Origin: Pestalotiopsis fici W106-1
Taxonomy: Eukaryota; Ascomycota; Sordariomycetes; Amphisphaeriales; Sporocadaceae
Reading direction: 5' to 3'
NCBI RefSeq assembly: GCF_000516985.1
Contig: NW_006917100.1
Span: forward strand, 124,001-188,000
Length of the DNA stretch: 64,000 nt
The notes under the pieces were generated by a model that worked only from the letters and a program-made list of their open reading frames with translations, was not told where the DNA came from and made no database searches. This document shows, one piece after another, positions 46,345 through 56,525 of this stretch (within the stretch, counting starts at the first letter, position 1; each line of letters starts with the position of its first letter). The translations under genes and the position numbers were made by a program.

Positions 46345-47382
46345 ATGATCAAAGGACAAGCGATTTCCACCGCCGTCATGGCATTGATATTGCAAATGAC
46401 ATTGGCAGTTGCTCAAAACATGTCATATGGAGCCAACAATTTCTACCGCAGTGAGAACGTCACGATCCAACCAGTCACTTTCATCAGCCAATACCAGACT
46501 ACTGTTGCCGGCAATCTCTTCACCTCGAGAGACCTAGACTACGATGCTAGGAGCCCAGCCATTGTCGTCGGTCACCCCATGGGCGCAGTAAAGGAACAGA
46601 GCGCAAACCTGTATGCCACCAAGTTGGCCGAGCAAGGTTTTGTGACAGTCTCGCTTGATCTTCCGTTCTGGGGCGCTAGCGAGGGTGAGCCGCGCAACGC
46701 CGTGTCGCCTGACCTGTACGCCGAGGCTTTCAGCGCCGCCGTCGACTACCTCGGCACCCAAGACTTTGTCGACCCGGGCCGCGTCGGGGCTGTCGGCGTC
46801 TGCGGGAGCGGCTCCTTTGTCATCAGCGCCGCCAAGATTGACTCGCGGATCAAGGCCGTTGCGACTGCCAGCATGTACGACATGGGCACCGTGAACCGTG
46901 AAGGCCTGCGCCAGTCGCAGAGCGTGGAGCAGCGTCAGCAAGTCATTGCCGAGGCGGCGCGTCAGCGTCTACGAGAAGCCCAGGGTGGTGACACCATCTA
47001 TACCAGCGGCACCTTGGACATCCTGACGGCGAATGCTACGACCATTGAGCGAGAGTTTTTTGATTACTATCGTACCATCCGCGGCGAAGTCACTCCGCCG
47101 GGGTCGCTGCCCAATCTCACGACGCACCCGACGCTGTCCAGCAATGTCAAATTCATGAACTTTTACCCGTTCAATGATATTGAGACAATATCGCCACGTC
47201 CACTGTTGTTTATTGCTGGAGACCAGGCGCATTCCCGACAATTCAGCGAAGATGCGTACGATCGTGCGGCGCAACCAAAAGAGCTGGTTTGGGTGGCCGG
47301 TGCGGGTCATGTAGACCTCTACGATCGTGTGGATCTCATTCCCTTTGACACATTGACTCGATTTTTCCGGGAATATATTTAG
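46345..47382 (+). CDS. Secreted alpha/beta hydrolase (YcjY/dienelactone-hydrolase-like)
   Basis: This is a single exon of 345 aa starting at ATG 46345. A signal peptide (to AVAQ, about residue 22) precedes an alpha/beta hydrolase core: VVGHPMGAVKEQSA (oxyanion region), DLPFWGASEGEPR, and the nucleophile elbow GVCGSGSF, which offers Cys (or the following Ser) as nucleophile. A likely acid follows in LFIAGDQAHSR and the His in GAGHVDLYD. This pattern is shared with bacterial YcjY-type and fungal DltD/dienelactone-hydrolase-like proteins that cleave small esters, lactones or acyl groups. The signal peptide indicates action outside the cell or in the wall. Its 3' end faces the flavin oxidase (225 bases apart, convergent). 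Confidence 0.9.
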   Translation: MIKGQAISTAVMALILQMTLAVAQNMSYGANNFYRSENVTIQPVTFISQYQTTVAGNLFTSRDLDYDARSPAIVVGHPMGAVKEQSANLYATKLAEQGFVTVSLDLPFWGASEGEPRNAVSPDLYAEAFSAAVDYLGTQDFVDPGRVGAVGVCGSGSFVISAAKIDSRIKAVATASMYDMGTVNREGLRQSQSVEQRQQVIAEAARQRLREAQGGDTIYTSGTLDILTANATTIEREFFDYYRTIRGEVTPPGSLPNLTTHPTLSSNVKFMNFYPFNDIETISPRPLLFIAGDQAHSRQFSEDAYDRAAQPKELVWVAGAGHVDLYDRVDLIPFDTLTRFFREYI

Positions 47383-47607
47383 CAATGGATAAATGGATTA
47401 ACCTAGAAGATACTTGTGTACAGTACATGGAGTGTGCGGATCGAGCCAAGATTTAGCTGCTGGCTTGCCTTTCATGATAGCGGCAACTAAACGATCAACC
47501 ATATTGAGCCCAGAAATGTCCATGTATACGCCAAATTCCCTCTGTAATTCTACTTCTGTCGTGTGTGTCATTTTATTCCCCTTCCATAGCTGAGATACGT
47601 GTTGTGT

Positions 47608-49662
47608 CTATGCAGAAACTTTACATAGTGGTCCGTTCTGTGTGGGGAGCCCGTCTGACGTGATGACCTTCCAATTTTCACTCCCCACAGTGTCGGCCGC
47701 ATAGAACAGGTTCCAGGGGTCACGGTTCTTTTTGATATCTAGCAGCGTGGGATAATTTGAGCCAAAGAATGCTTGCTGCCAGTGCGGTTCCTCCACGTCG
47801 GCCTCATTGAAATATGCCCCGGACCCAGGTGTCACGTCCCTTAGTTTCGACATGGACACGTTGAACCGTTGGTAGGAACTGAACCACTCTTCGGGTGTGA
47901 CTCCCCTTAGTGCGGCATTATCAAAAAGGTCGGCGTGCATAATCGTTGTGCGAAAAGCCGGATTAACCGAGCTGTTGCCTGGCAGGCCGGCGATGGATTC
48001 CGTCGGCTGCATGTGAATGCCGTGGAACCTATAACCTGCTTCTACCGTCTTTCGGATCGCACTGGTGGTTGCCTTGAAGGTTTCATCGTCTTCAAAGTTT
48101 GAACGCGGAAAGAGGCGGCTGGCAAATCGACTGTTCCCCGGTACATCTCCCAAGCCGTTGTTGCCCGAGGTCCATCGTGTTGACGGCACGGGCTGGCTGT
48201 TGTTGATGGAAATGCCTATGGCATTCAAGTCGCCAATCAGGGGCTGCACAAAGTCAAAGAGCTCTCCTGCGGTCATGGCAGGCATCTCAATTTGAGTGCT
48301 AAAAGTGAAGCTGTTGTTGAGAGACACGTTGTACGTGGTGATGTCTCCGTAGGCGGTGCCTCCAGCATCAACAATCGCTTTCCCGAAATGGTAGTAGAGG
48401 TCGATTCCGCGCCAGAAAGTCTCGACTTCTGTTGAGTTTGTAGCATTTCGTACGGCAAAATCCACAGACGACCGGGTGACATTGATAAAGGGGTGCGCTT
48501 TGACGATAACCGACGTGACGACGCCAAAGGTGCCTTTGAGCTAGTCAGCATACGCTGTTCCACAAAGACTGCAAATATGACTTACTGCCCCCACCTCCTC
48601 TAAGAGCGTAGAACAGGTCTTGGTTCTCATCTGGACTAGCAGTCACGAATGTCCCATCTGCTGTAACGACTTGTAAGGACAGAACCTGGTCTGCGCCTAA
48701 CCCATAGTATGAAGCCAAGGGGTTGTGACCACCAGCTGCCATCCAGCCTCCGTAGGGAGCAATCGTGTAGCTGCCCGGGACCACAATAGAGACATTGTTT
48801 TCGTTCATGTGCTGGTACATTTGCCATGCCTCTAGACCCGTGGCGACTCGCGCTGCACGACCACTGTACTTTCCAACTTCGTACTGCGGGAGAAACTCAA
48901 AGTCCTTTAGCCAGTGAGTCCATATACTCAGGGACCCAAATCCAGTTGATCTGCCATGCCAATCGTGACCAGAATTTCTGAATGTGTTGATGAGCTAGAG
49001 AACCCTCGGGTTTCAGTAGTTTCAACAGACTTACTTGATTACAAGTCGTATATTCTTGTTTCGAGCGAAATTGACCGCCGCCTAGATTGGAGCAAGTTAA
49101 TGTCTTTTCATGGAATCCACTTGGAGATAACGGGACCGGTTGTCATCTCTGCCATGTCCACACCCAGCCTGAGTTTACTTGCCTGTATCTGCTTCACATT
49201 TGTGACATTGACAACATACTCGGGAAATCCTCCCTGAGTACAATTCAATCCAACCGGGGATGCTGTTGCAAAGCACGTATCACCCTCAGTCCAGGCTGTC
49301 AGTACGCTGAGTGGATCATCAATGTAGAATCTGGAGGTTGATGCATTTCGCAGGAGAGTATTGCACTGCGTCGAATTGTGACTTGGCCCTTCATAGCAGA
49401 CAGAGGCGATTGGACTCGGGTGCAACAAGCTGCCTTCAAGCGTTTTGTTAAGCTGAGCCCAATCCGCATCGACGGGCCACCCTGACGCGCCGGGATATGC
49501 GCGGCAATCTGTATTGGGAACTGGAACAGACGCGTTGCCAAAAGAAACTTCACGGAAGTCTTCTACGTCAGCTTCTGCGAGCTGAATAGACTCGAAAGGG
49601 AAGTTTACTTTGGCAGCGACAGCAAGGTTGCTCCAAAGTAGAACGCGAAGAAGTACACCCAT
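47608..49662 (-). CDS. Secreted FAD-linked oxidase with BBE domain
   Basis: Exons in transcript order are 49662-49183, 49081-49035, 48977-48586 and 48533-47608, giving 614 aa. Intron 1 (49082-49182, 101 nt) has a GC donor (CAG|GCAAGT) and a CTAG acceptor. Introns 2 (57 nt) and 3 (52 nt) are GT-AG. Domains are a signal peptide (to about 16), a PCMH-type FAD-binding region, and a C-terminal BBE motif (YFNEADVEEPHWQQAFFG, then NRDPWNLFY). The NSGHD motif, rebuilt across intron 2, gives His180 as the likely covalent FAD attachment. The second, cysteinyl, attachment site of plant BBEs reads Ser/Thr-rich here (PGSYTIAPYGG), so single linkage is expected. It probably oxidises a sugar, alcohol or alkaloid-like substrate with O2. 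Confidence 0.93.
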
Positions 49663-51157
49663 GATGGAAATAAGCGCAAAAAGAGATCAAGTCTCTATAC
49701 TTCACAAGTAATACCTATTCACGAAATAATGGGACATGGGGCTGATAGTGCAGCTTTTATCTGCACATCTCTCGACAGTGCGCTGGCTTTTCCCTGAGTA
49801 AGGAGCCATTTCATTGTCCTCAATGAGACCAGAAATGGAATGTATCGCAGGTATGGCAGCCCAGTCCCAACCATGGGGGTGATATAGCAAAACAGCCTCT
49901 TCGTATATCCTGCAAAAGTTGCGAGCCAACCAATGAAGACTGCAACGGCTAAAGTGTCCTGGTAGTATTTGGTAGCCAGGATGCAACGTCTTTCCAGCAT
50001 TGGCACCTCTCAGCCTTGAGCCGAGAACACCCCGCATACTCCAAAGTCGCACGGCATAACAATATTATGCAGAAAATGGTGAACTCAAGTGGTGCTTGGC
50101 AGCCCTACCAGTCGTCCTACCGGGGCCTCTGAGCTTGGCAAAGCTTTGTGGTACTGTAATAGGACGGAATGATCTGCGAAATGAGTACGACTTCGCGATT
50201 GCAAGGGAGGGAGCCATGAAAGGTAGTTCATGATCATATTTAGGCATTTTGGACCTTGCATATCATGTTGCAGTTCTGGAAAAATTGAAATGACTTATTT
50301 CTATCATCCATACGGCGTGTACATGATTAATATCAAGCCAAATAAAATTGATATCTATTTCGGTGGCCACTGCGCGTTCATGAATCGTGAAGTACTTGCC
50401 ATTGGTCCATACAAGGCTCGAAGATAAAGTCAGGACCCGAATTGACTCAATTCACCACTTCATCGTGCGATGACAACACGCGGGCTGTAATCGTCCGTAC
50501 ATATGTATGTATTCCTATTGGACTGATCAATTTGGTAGCCTTCGAACAGCTAATACTGCATACGCCCCTCGTACTCAACTCAGGCACCATATAAGCCAAC
50601 TCAGCTTCAGCATTTCAGCTTAATTCTCAACGGAAGTATGAAGAAATTGTCAATATGCCATATTTGACAGCATATACCAAGTGGACAGTCTCGTGATAAT
50701 TGCAGATTATGTAAAACGTGAGAGACAACTGGCTGGCATTGGTAATGCGAATGCATGAAAAGTTAAGTACATGTGCCCGGATCGGATTTTGCTGTCTCGC
50801 GCGATAGCCTAAAGCCGATTGCTTATCTGCTTAGTTAATGATTTCATAAAAAGGAATCACATTTGCATTCACATTTGATACCTGTGGTAGCGTCGCGGCG
50901 ATAAATGAAGTTCGGGCTTCCATAAAGCCGACAGACAGTCAGCACTATTCGCGACCGGCCCCACTGGCGAGATCTGAGGAGGCCGCGGGAGCAAAGAGGG
51001 AAACAGCATGTGTAACAATAAATAGAGTGTGCGATTCCCGCTAAATTCTTGGCACGACAATATACAATTGATTACTTGATTCATCTGATATACGCGTACC
51101 CTTAGAAACCAATACTGCCTAGATACCAACCACCAAGGCTAAATTTTGCTCGACATA
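49663..51157. other. 1.5 kb divergent intergenic region
   Basis: This lies between the flavin oxidase (minus) and the NmrA-like gene (plus). Around 49719-50006 the minus strand has a hydrophobic 95-codon frame with two possible membrane segments, but I recognise no family and see no splice partner. The rest is AT-rich (50230-50860). Confidence 0.4.
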
Positions 51158-52261
51158 ATGGCGACTACAATGCAAACGTATAATCGCATCGCCATCTACG
51201 GCCACCGCAGCTGGGCGGGTGCCCCGTTCACGAAAACCATAGCCGCAGCTGGAGCACCAATCAAAGTCATTTACCGCCCTGGATCAGACATCTCAGGCCT
51301 GCCTGCTAGTGTCACTTCTGTGCAGGTAGATATTGACGACGAAGCTGCTCTTATCTCTGCTTTAGAAGATGTCGACATTCTTATGCAAGTGTCATCTAGG
51401 AGGGACCGAATGCAAAAGACTAACGCTTTATAGTTCATGCGTCGGTCGCGACGACATCATGAGACAGCAAGCTTTCATCAACGCCTTACCTCAGACAAAA
51501 GTCCGGCTTTTTGTGCCTTCTAACCTAGGCTATCGATGTGATGAATCGGGCCGACGAATTCCTATGAGGAAGATGAAGCAAGATATTGAGGATGCAGCAG
51601 ATGCACGCGGAATTCCCCTTGCTATCGTGGTGCCTGGAAGCTTTGCCGAGTCAACATTTAGTGTTGGGTAAGGCCCCAGTATGGCACATTTCACTCTGGC
51701 AACGTAACTGATTACAATCTAGGCTTTTGGGCATAGATATCACCAACAACAGAATCGCCTATACTGGAGACAGTGCCGACCAGAAAATAAATATCTGGTG
51801 AGCCACCCGAGTAAGATCAATCGCGGCGATATGACTGACATGTAAAAAGCACCCGAAAGTACGTGGCTGCAGCTTATGCGTCAATTTTCGCCACTACTAC
51901 GCCAGAGAAACTTGCAGGACGCACCATTGGGGTATCGGAGATTCAAGTAACTGGCCGTGAGATTGCAGCCGTCATGGCCAAGAGAAATGGCCAAGGTCCA
52001 ACCGAGTTTCATCATACACTGCAAGAAGTCGAGGACAACATTGATAGCTGCCTCAAAGCCAAGAGTCCGCTAGCCGCGATTTGGGATTATCGAAGGGTTT
52101 GGGGCAATGGCCAGCACGTAGAAATGATAAAACCGGATGTCTGGGAGGTGCCCAACTATACAAAGGCGACACTGGAAAGTCTTCTCTTGGATGGAGAATT
52201 GGAGCCGTACAAGGACGTTGATCCTCGCTTGGTTGCTGCTGTCAATTCAACATTTTATTAA
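51158..52261 (+). CDS. NmrA-like / isoflavone-reductase-like NAD(P)-binding protein
   Basis: Exons are 51158-51384, 51434-51667, 51723-51797 and 51850-52261, giving 315 aa. Intron 1 (49 nt) uses a GC donor (AT|GCAAGT) with ACTAAC branch and TATAG acceptor. It rebuilds ALEDVDILISCVGRDD, which is exactly the family pattern, while no GT site keeps the frame. Introns 2 and 3 are 55 and 52 nt. The N-terminal nucleotide-binding loop reads IAIYGHRSWAG, a loosened GxxGxxG, as in many NmrA-like proteins. VRLFVPSNLGY and the VVPGSFAE stretch match the core. The family covers NAD(P)H-dependent reductases of aromatics and redox-sensing regulators. Its tail-to-tail neighbour is a P450. Confidence 0.92.
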
Positions 52262-52461
52262 TTCATGAAAAGAGATTGGGAGCTCGTGGGTATGGCAATA
52301 GTATCAGTGATAACAGGATGGTGGAGAAGCAATTAGAGTTGATTAGAATATTAGCAGCTGTTTCCATCCATTCCTCATCTACATCGCAAAGAACGACTCG
52401 AGACGCCACGGTATAATTGTGTAGAGCAATAAATGAGCGCCGTAGTGGTGCATCCATAGGC

Positions 52462-54110
52462 TTAGGACGACGCGACCTTTGATACATATACTGGCCAATC
52501 GTAAGGAACCGAGATGAAGTAAGCTTTCCACTTCCACTTTTTCTGCGGGTTGACCAGAGAAATGTCATAATCCCTGACGACCGTGCTCAGGATCTTTGAT
52601 AGTTCAATCTTGGCAAAATGCTGACCGGGGCATGACATGTAGCCGGCACCAAACTTAATCACTCCAGTTAGTCGCGACGGTACAAAGTTTGAGAAATCGT
52701 ATTGCCTTGATGGAGAACATACCGGGCACCAATATTTATCAAGCTGAGCGGCATCTGGACCGAGCCAGCGGTCAGGATTAAACTCGAGCTATCGAGATCA
52801 GTCAACGAGGTTCAACGAGTGGATGATGGGCATGTCTTACTGCGTCGGGCCCCCATATTTCCTTGGAGTGGTGAATGACCCAGGGATTGACGGACACCGT
52901 TGTACCGGCGGGAATAGTTCGATCTCCAATGGTCAAGCCACCAGGAGGCGCTATACGTGGCAAGCCCATGGGCACCGGGTTATGAATGCGCATTGACTCC
53001 TTGAGACAAGCCTGGAAGTATGTAAGTTTCGATGCATCTGTGTACGCAATGATACTGGAACGACAAGCGCCCTCAGTCTCCTGTGCCTTGCGAATCTCAT
53101 CCCTGACGCGCGACCAAGCGTCTGGCTGCCGGGCCATGTGGTAGATGAAGCTTTGCAGCGCACACGACATGGTGTCGGAGCCGGCGCCGACATTAGCCGT
53201 GGTGTTGCCGAGTAAATCACGATCGTTCAAACGATCCGGGTGTGCAGCGGCCGTCTTGAGCCAATGGGCAATAACATCGAAGCGGGCGTCGGGGTTGGCG
53301 CGGCGCTCTTGCAAAGCGTCATAAGCCGTGTTGAATAAATGACCCCAAGGCATCAACTTGGTCGTGACCGGATTGAGTGCTAAGAGCTGAATCCAGCGGA
53401 AATGCGACACGACGGCATGGACACCAATCAATTTCTCGTTGGTGGCAATGCTTCCTTTGATGTCGGACCCTGCCTCGGTGTAGCCAAATGGCTTGCTGAA
53501 CAGTACCTCTCCGAGAAGATCGAGGGTAAGGTAAGTGATATGGCTAGCCAAATCCATAGGAGCGCCCGAAGTAGCATATTCATTCAGTCGGTCAAGGAAG
53601 AGCGAAACCCTCCTGTCGATTGACTCTTCCGCCTTGAGTGCATTTGAAAGCGTATAGCCAGAGGCAAACTGCTTGGACAGCTCAACCTTGCGCTTTGGAT
53701 CCGTGATGGACATTGGGTTCTCATATCGCCAGTCCGGAAAGGTACTCATTTTATACATGGTTCCCTTTATCACAAGTTAACATGTTATTTCGGCGGCACT
53801 ATTCTGGTATTTTACACACCTTTTCCAACGTCGCCAGAAGCACCTTTTTGATTGCATCCGGATGGCTGACGCTGACTTCATTGTTGGCCAGGCGCACAAA
53901 AGGGCCATATTTTTCATGTGCTTCAACAAGCTGTTCGTTCTGATTTCCCTCGATGGTGATATACACGTGCCAGAGACGCGAGAAAGAAGCCCAAAAAGGT
54001 CCCGGGACACTGCTGAGTGGCGATAGATAACGTCTGTATGCGACAATTGTGAATAACACCACCAGGCCGGCTGCCGCGATGGCTGGCCATCCCGTATTAG
54101 AAGGCGTCAT
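52462..54110 (-). CDS. Cytochrome P450, pisatin demethylase-like
   Basis: Exons in transcript order are 54110-53820, 53764-52841, 52788-52723 and 52653-52462 (introns 55, 52 and 69 nt), giving 490 aa. An N-terminal membrane anchor (about 8-25) precedes PLSSVPGPFWA. The I-helix motif AGSDT is at 291-295, ExxR is ESMR at 353-356, FNPDRW follows, and the haem loop FGAGYMSCPGQ has the ligand Cys435. The middle segment (MSITDPKRKVELSKQFASGY) resembles pisatin demethylase-type enzymes of the CYP57 group. It is an ER monooxygenase that probably hydroxylates or demethylates a hydrophobic aromatic, but the substrate is not known. The CDS starts at the first ATG; an upstream in-frame TTG is not a start. 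Confidence 0.95.
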
Positions 54111-55159
54111 GGCGTTTTTCTTACACAGCAATTCTTAACCAAGGAAATGACAATAGTGTAAGGAACTTATTAGCGGCACAAGAAACGGGATTATCGCTCT
54201 ACTCGGTAAGTTTGGACGTACATGGAGCACTATGCATCTGGCCGGGCCGGTGGAACCCGGGTCGCGGTCTCGAGAGCCGGTATTACAAACAGCTCGCCCC
54301 TGAGCTGTCACGTTTTTATCACGTTCGATATTCGCTGAAGATTGCAGACAGGCCTGTAACTGCTAATGGTATTGCCAATCATCGTGTCTGGTACTGGCAA
54401 GGGCCGCTGTCAAAACTCCACTTGTTGTCCAGGCCCCTTGTACACTAAAGAACCTTTAGCTTTATGGTGGATCCTAGGGATCGCGGCAATCCAAGGTGCA
54501 GATTCCAATCCTTTTGAAGGAGGAGAATGGTGAAATCTATGTACTGCATCACGCTGAAATGTTGTCACTTTTGTATTTGAATAAGTCAGGACAGGAAAAA
54601 AGACAAAATGCCTGTTTATATCATCTATCAAGTTTCCAACTTTGCTATATAGAGTCTGACTGGCAACCGTCATGCCACTATTCACAAACATCATTAGGAC
54701 CAATGGACCATTCAATCGTCGTAGTCAGCATGGTGCGGCAAACGACATGGAGCCGGGTCAGGGTTTCCCTTCCCCGCCGAGCCCCGGAAGAATCATATGA
54801 TGCGCTACCAGCCAAGCCAAACGGCTTTCGCATTCCATTTTTAAGCGAGATTTATTTTCCCATGGCAGTGAGCGGCCCGTCTCACTTCAAATGTGTACGA
54901 CTCGCCTCAAACGTGACATGGCGAAAATCCTAGCCAAACCTTGTGACGATCATATTCAGGGTTGCTAAATCGAGATGCGGCTTCCAGATGCGCCTTTAAT
55001 AGCTGCAGCTACCCACCAACCTCAAAGTTGAGTCAGCAGACAGGAGAATGTGTCTTCTAGGACATTGTCTGCTCTCTCTACTCTTCTCGGCCGAATTCAA
55101 CAGAGATAGAGGTTGATGCACAGAAACGTTTCAGCTGCTCTCACGAGGGACTCGCCATC
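54111..55159. other. Divergent intergenic region
   Basis: This 1.05 kb lies between the P450 and the PTH11-like gene. Frames up to 145 codons have no family features. It holds two promoters. Confidence 0.4.
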
Positions 55160-56272
55160 ATGTTTGATCCTGTGATTCCCATCGAGACCCAGATGCAGGT
55201 GTCTATGGTCGTGATTCCAGTCGTCTTTGGACTCTTGGCAACCACCGCCGTTGGTCTCAGAATCGCTGCGCGACATATATCCCATCGAGCACTAGACCCG
55301 AGCGACTATGTCATGATCGCGGCTCTCATCGTGAACTTGGCATTCTGCGGTCTCATTGCTGCAGAGCCATTCACGGGTGCTGGAATGCACATGACGGATC
55401 TCGTGGCACGGTATGGGACATCACCGATTGTGACTTATACCAAGGTATGGCCAAAGTGAAGATTCGTTTTCCAACGCCCGCGACTAACCGAGAGACAATG
55501 TAGATGACGGTAGCGAACCAGATTCTCTGGGCATTGGCAGTATGTTTGCCAAAAGTGTCGATTCTTATGCTATACACCAAAGTCTTTGCCGTACCTTTCT
55601 TCATCTTATCGGCGCGAATCAGCGGCGTCGTGGTTATACTGTTGGGCGTCGCCACCATACTGGGAGCTTTGCTGCAATGTCAACCCTTTGCGTACAACTG
55701 GGATCAAACGATTGAAGGTGGCCACTGCGGTGACCAAGTCCTCTCGTTCAAGATTACCGCCTCAATTAATGTTATCCTCGACATCGTGGTACTCTTCCTG
55801 CCAATGCCTTATCTCGCCGGCTTGGAAATGGCTTGGAAGAAGAAGATTATTTTGATTGTTACCTTCGCAGGTGGTTTCATGTGGGTTCTCACACCGAGCT
55901 TTTTCACAGGCTTTGGAATAAAAGCTTTTTGCTGACCTCATTTCACACAGTACATGCATCTTCAGCGCTTTGCGTATTGCTGCCGTCGTCAACATGGACT
56001 ATGCTGACTTGACCTATCTTGCCGGTCTGCCAAGTATCTACTCAGTGATTGAACCGTCACTCATCATCACACTGGCGTGTATTCCGGTGCTGAGGCCCTT
56101 GCTCGGAGGCGACTATTCATCCCGAGGAACCTATCGTGGATCGGGTCCCAAGAAAGTCACGGATCGAAACGTGCCATGCCAATCATTTCGGCTGGGCACC
56201 AGGAAGAAGACGGGATTCTTTACGATTGATGATGTCCACAGTCAGGGCGAGGATTCGTCCAGTAATAAATGA
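55160..56272 (+). CDS. PTH11-like integral membrane receptor (fungal rhodopsin-type domain)
   Basis: Exons are 55160-55444, 55504-55880 and 55951-56272 (introns 59 and 70 nt), giving 327 aa. Seven hydrophobic segments are visible between residues 15 and 275. Family hallmarks are DPSDYVMIAALI after helix 1, LPKVSILMLYTKVF, a CQPFAYNWD loop with paired Cys (CxP..W..GGHC), and VLFLPMPYLAGLEMAWKKK. The cytoplasmic tail is short and Ser/Lys-rich. This is the PF20684 'fungal rhodopsin' group (SAT4/PTH11-like, no CFEM domain). Members are plasma-membrane proteins thought to sense surfaces or metabolites, though some sit in metabolite clusters with unknown roles. Splicing of intron 2 changes the GGFMW read-through to GGFITCIFSALRI, which is the family pattern. 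Confidence 0.9.
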
Positions 56273-56525
56273 TAGATGATAGAGACGAGATATTCATTAT
56301 ATTCAGAGAGCAATCTTTTCGCTTTTGCGACTCCGAATGATTCAATTATACATAGCTACATCTCTTGGCGTCGCCACGTGATCTTTTCAGCTGCAGCCCC
56401 TAATGCGTAGCCCAGTTGTGTGTAATGGATGCGCGGGGTTTCCCTCCAAGACTCCCGGGCTGTGCAGCCGCACTGAAGCCTGCGACAATCGGCGGGTGCG
56501 CTATTTTACAATCTGGATATCGAAT

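Noticed and set aside
49719..50052. Hydrophobic minus-strand frames suggesting a membrane protein fragment
   Set aside because: Two overlapping frames of similar length, no recognisable family and no splice partner.
36994..56272. Secondary-metabolite biosynthetic cluster
   Set aside because: Tailoring enzymes and regulators are present but there is no PKS, NRPS, terpene synthase or prenyltransferase in the window, so I describe it only as oxidoreductase-rich.
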